This document shows positions 57,531 through 64,000 of a DNA stretch of 64,000 nucleotides, in pieces. The stretch's first letter is position 1. Each line of letters starts with the position of its first letter. The notes under the pieces are model-generated. The model had not been told where the DNA came from. It saw only the letters and a program-made list of their open reading frames with translations, and did no database searches. A program made the translations under genes and the position numbers. The stretch covers positions 28,256,696 to 28,320,695 of the forward strand of contig JAKSZU010000025.1 in the NCBI GenBank assembly GCA_026018925.1, written 5' to 3'. This DNA comes from Tupaia tana. Its lineage: Eukaryota; Chordata; Mammalia; Scandentia; Tupaiidae.

Positions 57531-57802
57531 TTTTTTTTTTTTTCTTTTTTTGGAGAGGTTTTTGCTATAGGGCGCGTGCGCTCGCCAGACAGACAGAGAG
57601 AGACAGAGAGATAGAAAGCAGGAAATCACCCCCCAGGGGGGATGGCCACGCCGCAATCCCTTCTCCTCCATTCTCCTCTCGGGATCTTGGGCACGCACGC
57701 ACACGCGCCCGGCGTGAGTTTAAGCCGCCGGGTCCGGGACTCGAACCACGGTCGACTACGTGGGAGTCCAGCGACATAGCCATTACGCTAACTGCTGGTC
57801 CC
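57531..57802 (-). mobile_element. tRNA-derived SINE, long form, antisense, very young
   Basis: Near-pure T tract, GAGAGGTTTTTGCTATAGGG, CGCGTGCGCTCGCCAGACAG, hairpin CCCCCCAGGGGGG, GCACGCACACGCGCCCGGCG, GGGACTCGAACCACGGTCGA and head CATTACGCTAACTGCTGGTC. A perfect 17-bp duplication ACAAAATGATACATTTT lies at 57514-57530 and 57803-57819. It has the richest set of intact CpGs of all copies, so it is the best guide to the active source sequence. Confidence 0.98.
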
Positions 57803-57819
57803 ACAAAATGATACATTTT

Positions 57820-58565
57820 GACTGGATGCATTATCACAAAAATTTTATTTCCTAATCTTCCTTCCAGATGGCTGGAAGGTATGTGACTCATTTCTGGCAG
57901 TGAAATATGAGCAGGTGGAGTTGGTGAGATTTCTAGAAATCTCCTTAAAAAGGGGATATCCATTTTTCTTTTCCCTCTAGTCTCTTCTGTTACCAGGAAT
58001 GCTCACCTGTCTGAAACCCTAACATCCAATTTGGACCAGAAGGCACCTTGCTATGGACGTCAGGGCTACACCGTGGAGGGGAATCTGGACTCCTGAGAGC
58101 CAGGCCGCCCTGACTCCCCTCCCTACATCCAACCCCTTTTAATTGAGAAAGAAAGAAACTTTTTAAAAATTTAAACCCCTGTTTCTTCGGTGTTTTTATC
58201 TTACAAGAAACCAAGTCTACTCCTAATTAACATAAATACATTCAAAGTATATAATCCAAAAACATTAGAACATTTTAATTGATATGACCTAATAACATAA
58301 AAAAAGATTGAGTTAGCCTGTGATTTTTTTCCCTTGTCTTAAAGGGATTAAAACATTAATCCAACCTACAATCTTCCATTTTCATTTCTACCCCTGGGTC
58401 ATACTAAAAGTCCAAAGCCCATCAGGGTTTCAGTAACCAGGGCCGGCTCTTTGAGGGGAGGCGGACGCGCATACGTACGTTCATCATTTTCTCTTCTGCA
58501 TCTCAATTTAAAAGTATCGTCATCCTACCTATCATTATTTGTCTGTCAGCTGCATAGAGGCGGAA
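57820..58565. other. No feature recognised
   Basis: Unique-looking sequence; CGGACGCGCATACGTACG near 58463 is a small CpG-rich spot of unknown meaning. Confidence 0.4.
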
Positions 58566-58568
58566 GTA

Positions 58569-58640
58569 CTGGGTTGTCAGAAAAGTCGTGACGTATTTTT
58601 TTCTATGCAAAAATGCGTCACGACTTTTCTGACAATCCAA
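58569..58640. mobile_element. Mariner-type miniature element (palindromic MITE)
   Basis: A 72-bp near-perfect palindrome lies between TA dinucleotides (58567-58568 and 58641-58642). The left arm reads CTGGGTTGTCAGAAAAGTCG then TGACGTATTTTT. The right arm's reverse complement reads TTGGATTGTCAGAAAAGTCG then TGACGCATTTTT, so 29 of 32 terminal bases agree. Size, TA target and terminal GGTTGTC-like ends fit a mariner-derived miniature element such as those known in several mammals. It encodes no transposase. Transcribed, it would fold into a long hairpin. Confidence 0.9.
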
Positions 58641-58642
58641 TA

Positions 58643-59630
58643 GAACAGATGTGGCAAATAATGTGTAGGTGTGGGTAATTTGTGCACACACACAGCAGTA
58701 AATCACCACTCTCAGGTTTCTATAGGAACCGAAGAAAAAAATGTCCATACGACACTGATGAAGAAACACAATTTCAAGAAAAGACAATGCCACGCACACA
58801 TCCCTGGTCTGCAGCTCCTTCCTCATGTCCATGGTTGGCCAACTGATTCCTTCTCCCTATGGTCAACAGCTCTACTTTGAAGCCCAAGTTCAGAAACTAA
58901 TATCTCATATTAGAAGAGGATAAAATAAACAAATAACAATGTAGGTGATAATAATTCTACTTTTCTAACTTGCTTTCCTACAAAAACTCCGAGTGCCTCA
59001 TAAATTATATACACAGGAATCACTTAACCTCCTGCTAAAAGGCTGCTACTCTTAACAGAAAATTCTCTGTAGTGTTCTGCAGCAGGAGAAGAAATCCATG
59101 TACAATTTCTACTGGAGTTTTAGGAAAGCGAAGTGTAATTCCCTATTCGGTGGCACTAAAAGCTTTGAATAATCCCTTTAAAAATTCACCAAGGGAGTTT
59201 TTAATCACTGTAAGTAGACAATTCTCTGTTCTGGGTCCTATCCAATCAAAGCAGAAACTTGAGCCATAGAACAGCAAGCCAAATCATCAGGGGTTATGGA
59301 GTCAGCTCAACTTCATTAGCAAGAGTTTCTTTTCCAAAGACTACAGCAAATAAGGAAAGGGGAAAAGATCAGAAGGTAGTGAAAAAAAGACACTCCTGAA
59401 ATTGATAAGAATGAGATGTGGTAGATGCACAACTGGCTGTGTCTTGCTAACTTTTGCTGCCCATCTCCAGTTCCTCAGTCCAGACCCAAGAGTTCAGGAT
59501 TTACCCTCCGTCTGGGCCACCCATTGTAGAAGAGCAACAGGAAATGGTCTTCACGCCTTGGCCACCTCTCACCCTTTCTGAATCTTTGGAGACCAGGATC
59601 CAGCTAATGGATGTCTCCTCTGTGAAGCCT
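58643..59630. other. No feature recognised
   Basis: Unique-looking AT-leaning sequence without a supportable gene or repeat. Confidence 0.4.
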
Positions 59631-59738
59631 CCATCCCCCCGGGGGGGTGATTTCTTGCTTTCTGTCTCTCTGTCTCTCTCTATCTGTCTGGCGAGCGCAC
59701 ATGCCCTATGGCAAGAGAACCTCTCAAAAAAAAAAAAG
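59631..59738 (+). mobile_element. tRNA-derived SINE, 5'-truncated at the hairpin
   Basis: The copy starts exactly at CCATCCCCCCGGGGGGGTGA, the hairpin, and continues with TTTCTTGCTTTCTGTCTCTC, GGCGAGCGCACATGCCCTAT, GGCAAGAGAACCTCTC and poly(A). The tRNA head and middle domain are absent. No target duplication is clear by eye. Well-preserved sequence suggests a recent, incomplete insertion. Confidence 0.92.
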
Positions 59739-61035
59739 AATACTAGTCCAAAGTTGCCATCCTCACTGTTACTGTATGCTTTGAATTTGGGTCCTTCCCT
59801 TAAACCGTATCCAAGACTCATCTCCAAATGTGTACTTGTATGATCTGTTTTTTTTTTCTTTTTTGAAACCAAGTAAAAGCATTTCAAAATGGCACCTTTT
59901 GAACCCATTTCCTCAGACGGTCGAGGTCATTTGGGATCCTTAATGTAACAGCTCACGCCTTTCCTTGACCGTCCAGTGTGATCTGCAACTTTGCACGCAT
60001 GCCTCTCCTGTAATCACAGCCCTGTGAGTGAATGCACACGGATCAAGGGAGCAACTGGACTCCAGTTTTGGGGGAGCCCACTCCGCCCCCAGAAACTCTC
60101 GTCATTCTCTGCTTATGTTCAAATTCACTCTTCTGTGCAATTACATTTGTCACTGATGCAGTTTCATCCAAATTTTCATTTTGTAAGTGGAAGTTGAACG
60201 GCTGCTATCATTCCCAGTGCCAGAAACATTAGCAAAAATTTAATTAGCAAAAATCATATTTTTTAAATAACTAAGAATGAAGAAATCCATGGGGGCGTAC
60301 ATTTAAACACGAACATAGAAACAGTGAAGGGAGGAGGGCAAATATTTTGATTGCTGAAAATCTAACTAGAAACCGAAGCACGAGAGACTTAAGTCCTACC
60401 AGACAGTTCTCATTTCTGGCCACGATGTTTTCCCAGCATGCCTCTGGGTGTTATACCAGGTTGTCACGCTGTCCGGTCTCATTCAGGCAGTGAGTTGACC
60501 AGTCGGCCCACTTGTGTAAAAATGAGAAGAGTCCTGAATGGGATAGAACTGAGACTTCAAAGCCTGTTCAACCTTTCGCTTTGGAAAAACTCTACAAGCC
60601 TAAAACTAGGCAAATTGAGGATCTAATGATCATGCCTCATAATTAGGGTAATCGTGAACAGAGCATTGTATCTGATTTCAATAACTACACAGCAATTACG
60701 TGATTACTGGTGCCTGGAGAAAATATACCCTTCAACGTTAAGGAAAAAATACAGATGAACAATGCCCACACTGTATGCTACATAAAGCTGTAACCTGCAG
60801 CATTGTGTGCTGTGGTCCCTGGTACATAAATAACAGTCTAAAGACAATTTGAGAGAGACAGAAAGAAAAGCAGAAAATAAAGCCCCTCACTCTGGACCAT
60901 ATCTACGGAACATATGCCAACTGAAAGGATGGACGATTGGATAAACACAGTGAAATGTTGTAATGACCTACAGAACGCAATGCCTGCGCCTAAGGCCTGT
61001 GGACTGTACCTTCTGGACCCATCCCTGCTGTGCAG
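59739..61035. other. No feature recognised
   Basis: Unique-looking sequence; no gene or repeat could be supported. Confidence 0.4.
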
Positions 61036-61039
61036 CTCA

Positions 61040-61262
61040 AGCCCTCAGCATGCCTTGCTTGACTGCTGCAGTACTCAAATACTGCCTTAAGCAATCCCCT
61101 TAAGGGAGACTCTGTTCACTCTCTATCCTGCTTATACGCTGCTTATACATCTTTTTCTGTCTCTGGACTAACTATAAAGTTTATCTTATTTATCTTTTAA
61201 TCACCAGCACCTTGTAAAAGCCCAGTACATTACAGGTACTCAGTAAGTGTCTATAGCCTTTC
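61040..61262 (+). repeat. L2-like LINE 3' end
   Basis: CTCTATCCTGCTTATACGCT, TAACTATAAAGTTTATCTTA, AATCACCAGCACCTTGTAAA and CAGGTACTCAGTAAGTGTCT match the L2 3' end in diverged form. Confidence 0.5.
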
Positions 61263-61264
61263 AA

Positions 61265-61514
61265 AATTGTACTTTAAGGCAGAGTTGTACAAGAGAAATG
61301 AGAGTCATACATACAATTTTAAACTTTTTAGTAACCACCTTAAAAAAGATAAGAAACAAGCAAAATAAGTCTTTATATTTCACTAATCCAATGTATCTGC
61401 AATATTATCACTTTAATAAGTAATGAATATAAAAAAGTTAATAAGAGATACCATCCTTTTTCATACTAAGTCTTCAAAATCTAGTATGTCTTTTCCACTT
61501 AAACGCAGCTCAAT
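61265..61514. mobile_element. Old DNA-transposon-like repeat, left part (split by SINE)
   Basis: ACAATTTTAAACTTTTTAGT, AACCACCTTAAAAAAGATAA, TCCAATGTATCTGCAATATT, ATCACTTTAATAAGTAATGA and CATACTAAGTCTTCAAAATC match, in order, a medium-reiteration repeat common in placental genomes. I recall it by sequence but cannot name it with certainty; probably a non-autonomous DNA transposon. The right part resumes at about 61798. Confidence 0.6.
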
Positions 61515-61797
61515 GACAGGTCGCATAGCCTAGTGGTTAGGGGAGTTAGACCCCACATGGCTGACACAGTTTGAATCCGACCCTCAGCAACTTGAAAAAC
61601 ACACTGAGTATGTACACGTGTGAGCTTAAAATCTTGATAGAACAGAGAAATAGAAGAAAAGGGGTTGACACATGACCACACCCCAATGGGGGATGCTTTC
61701 TTTCTCTCCCTCTCTCTCTCTCACTCACTCACTCTCTGTTTCTCTCTGGTGCACAAACATGCTTCCTCATAATTTAAAAAGAAACACACACACACAT
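61515..61797 (+). mobile_element. tRNA-derived SINE, diverged older form, nested
   Basis: GACAGGTCGCATAGCCTAGT and GGTTAGGGGAGTTAGACCCC head, GTTTGAATCCGACCC box B, ACACTGAGTATGTACACGTG, TTAAAATCTTGATAGAACAG, CCCCAATGGGGGATGC hairpin, long CT tract, and CATGCTTCCTCATAATTTAA end. It splits an older repeat; flanks ACGCAGCTCAATGA and ACACATCTCAGTTT look like a decayed target duplication. Confidence 0.85.
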
Positions 61798-61865
61798 CTC
61801 AGTTTGGAATGGCCACATCCCAAGTGCTCAGTACCCCCACAAGGGACTGGCATCTGAATTAGTGC
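61798..61865. mobile_element. Old DNA-transposon-like repeat, right part
   Basis: CATCTCAGTTTGGAATGGCC, ACATCCCAAGTGCTCAGTAC continues the repeat of 61265-61514 in the expected order (CATCTCAATT..AGCCACATTTCAAGTGCTCA). Confidence 0.55.
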
Positions 61866-62640
61866 AGGTTGAAAGCATAACAACTGCAAACATAAAACTG
61901 AAAAGGATGTTACCTGCTCTGTGGGTGTTGACTCACACCGTCCAAGGAGATAACATGCATTCCCAGTCTAACCAAGCCCGTCTCCTGCCCACGCTAGGTC
62001 ACGTCGTGTGGGACTTCTGGTGGCCTTAGCTCATCACTGCCTTAGACAATGCCCACGTGGGACTGCTGAGGGAGTCCTTCTCCTTTTCTGTCCAGAGGAA
62101 ACCTGCTGAGCTTCCCTGCAACGTTCCTGAGTTCGCACACTCGTGACCGGGGCAGACTACGTGCACACCTGCTCACAGAGCATTTGATTGGAATCTCTGT
62201 GGCATTTTTCAAGGTCTGCCTCATGTTTGCACCATCTGCCTAAAGAACATCTCTGCACACAAGACGTTTAATTAGGAAATTGAACGCAATCCCATGTGTT
62301 TGACTTGACATGCGTCTGAGCGCCGACGTCTGCCGTGAGCCACTGTTGGGCACTCAGTAGACAGCGATGGCAAGAGGAGCGTCGAGGAATTTACCCTGGG
62401 GCGTAGTGCCAATGGAGAAGGTGTGGCGGAGGGCAGGATGGACCGCCAACGTCTTCAAGGTTGGAACAGAAACAGAGCTGGAAATTAACCCTCTGTAGAA
62501 AAAGAGGATAAAGAACACTGCAGACAGAAGACTATGCCAAAACAGACTTAGGGGCAGGATTTCTTTCTTTCTTTTTTTTAAGAAATAGCTTACATAGCCC
62601 TGCATGTGGGCAATGCACTGTTCTACAAACTCCCCAAAAG
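61866..62640. other. No feature recognised
   Basis: Unique-looking sequence with a short (CTTT)n tract near 62563; no gene could be supported. Confidence 0.4.
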
Positions 62641-62689
62641 CTAACTCCCTCTCGCTTCATGCACGCCTGCTCAGCTGGGCCTGACTTCA

Positions 62690-62815
62690 CAAAGTAGTCG
62701 ACTGGCTTGCAAACCTTCGCCTGCTAGGAAGCAGCAACGCTGAGATTTGAACACAGCGCCTCTACTTCCAGGGCCTGTGCTCTTAACCACTATGCTATGC
62801 TGCCGCTTTGTGCAA
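62690..62815 (-). repeat. MIR-like SINE 5' part, antisense
   Basis: GCTGAGATTTGAACACAGCG, CTTCCAGGGCCTGTGCTCTT and AACCACTATGCTATGCTGCC are the antisense tRNA-like head of MIR (or a close relative). Confidence 0.8.
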
Positions 62816-62964
62816 CTACACATGGCGATTACCCCTTGACCTTAAATTGTCGGTTCTTGACGGATTAGGAAAATGGGACTCTCCTGCCGTAAAAGGGGAC
62901 AGGGCGTCATTGTGACTCAGAGAGTCACGTGAGATGTAAACCCGTCTTAAAAAACAAATGAGCT

Positions 62965-63175
62965 TTTCAAAAGTTATTTATTTATTCCATTTGAAAAAGA
63001 GAGAAAGAGTCGCCCCAGCAGGGTCCTCACACTGTGACCCATTCCCAGCCTCGGCCAGTGCCTGGGTGCACGTGTCCCATGCCTGGAGGTACAGAGAGAC
63101 CTTCCATGTGGCTTCCTCATCACTGGGGGCTGAATTACCACTGTACAACCATGGCTGACCACAGAGCAACGATTC
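62965..63175 (-). mobile_element. Possible old SINE, antisense
   Basis: TTATTTATTTATTCCATTTG followed by AAAAAGAGAGAAAGAGTCGC and a GC-rich body with TGGGTGCACGTGTCCCATGC. Layout resembles an antisense SINE tail and body, but no tRNA boxes can be placed. Confidence 0.3.
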
Positions 63176-63660
63176 TAAGGGAGGTACGCTTTTACACCAT
63201 AAGATCACCCCGTGGCTACGATCTGGGGAAGTGGCCCCAGACACTGGAACTCAGCACCGGGTGTTCACAACCATCAACTGCCGTTACAAGAAACGTATAA
63301 GCCAAGACTCTCTGTAGGTTCCCACCACAGCATACAGGTAGAGGGAAATTATTTCTTATTAAAATTTTAGGAACATCCCAGTGACAAGTCGACAATAATA
63401 TTAGCTCTCTGTCTTTTATTCTTAATTAAAAATGTTTTCAGTTGTCATGTAAGCACAACCAAAAGTGTTCTTTTCTGTTTTTCCCTGGTGGCTACTTAGG
63501 AAAAATCAAGGACTAAGGTGAGATGACTATTCTCAGAAAGCTTCCAGCTTAGGTCATTTCAGTTCAATTTGACACATACTTATTTAGCACCTATGTGTCC
63601 TACTGGGGGTTCTCGTAGGCAGTAGGGAAAGCAAGATGAAGAAAGCACAAATCCTGCCTC
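63176..63660. other. No feature recognised
   Basis: Unique-looking; no gene or repeat could be supported. Confidence 0.4.
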
Positions 63661-63677
63661 AAAATCTTTAAAGTCTT

Positions 63678-63941
63678 GGGACCAGCAGTTAGTGTAATGG
63701 CTATGCCGCTGGACTCCCATGTAGTTGACCGCGGTTCGAGTCCCGGACCGGGTGGCTTAAAACTGATGCCGGGCGCGTGTGCGTGTGTGCCCAAGATCCC
63801 GAGAGGAGAATGGAGAAGGGATTGTGGCATGGCCATTCCCCCTGGGGGGTGATTTCTCGCTTTCTGTCTCTCTGTCTGTCTGTGAGTGCACGTGCCCTAT
63901 AGCAAAAACCTCTAAAATTAATAAATAAATAAATAAATAAA
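63678..63941 (+). mobile_element. tRNA-derived SINE, long form, young full-length copy
   Basis: A box TAGTGTAATGG at 63690-63700 and B box GGTTCGAGTCC at 63733-63743 make a consensus-like pol III promoter. Middle domain, hairpin CCCCCTGGGGGG, CT tract and CCTATAGCAAAAACCTCT follow, then an (AAAT)n tail. A perfect 12-bp duplication CTTTAAAGTCTT lies at 63666-63677 and 63942-63953. Confidence 0.97.
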
Positions 63942-64000
63942 CTTTAAAGTCTTACAGACATATACGTAAGTAATTATTATCGTCTAAGACAAACGATGTA

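Overview
This is nuclear DNA from a placental mammal. The evidence is a dense mixture of old repeats found in eutherian genomes: MIR and L2 fragments, a MER20-like hAT element, MLT1-like LTRs, L1 pieces on both strands, and a mariner-type miniature palindrome. It also carries many copies of a tRNA-headed SINE family that looks recently active. The overall look could fit an afrotherian or another lineage with CT-rich tRNA-SINEs, but the species cannot be fixed from sequence alone. No complete protein-coding gene, rRNA, tRNA gene, CRISPR array or bacterial-type operon is visible. The window reads as intergenic or deep intronic.

Layout. Positions 1-6659 are one uninterrupted minisatellite of 36-bp units (about 185 in the window), which enters from the left and stops abruptly at 6659. 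It has a clear higher-order structure: about 2.2 kb is repeated almost identically at an offset of 3276 bp (91 x 36), and a diagnostic block recurs four times. Because 36 is divisible by 3, long stop-free frames run through it on both strands; these are artefacts of the repeat. From 6660 to 7640 the DNA is single-copy and holds one weak candidate for a terminal coding exon (7082-7275). From 7640 to about 50000 there are scattered SINEs, MIRs, L2s, L1 3' ends, LTRs and simple repeats separated by apparently unique sequence. That unique sequence includes candidate regulatory elements (RFX X-box matches at 19349 and 25914) and a possible 37-nt exon at 25286. From 50700 to 55020 the sequence is mostly antisense L1 interrupted by SINEs. 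From 55020 to the end there is a homeodomain/POU-motif-rich segment (56040-56140) next to a promoter-like GC/CCAAT stretch, two SINEs side by side, a 72-bp mariner-type hairpin element, a DNA-transposon relic split by a SINE, and a young SINE near the right edge.

The best signals here are structural rather than genic: the minisatellite's higher-order organisation and CpG-decay variants, a SINE family in three forms whose full-length form carries a C/G hairpin, the 260-bp compound purine microsatellite grown from one SINE tail, and the miniature mariner hairpin. Repeat-family names were assigned by remembered resemblance, not by a search; boundaries of old repeats are approximate.
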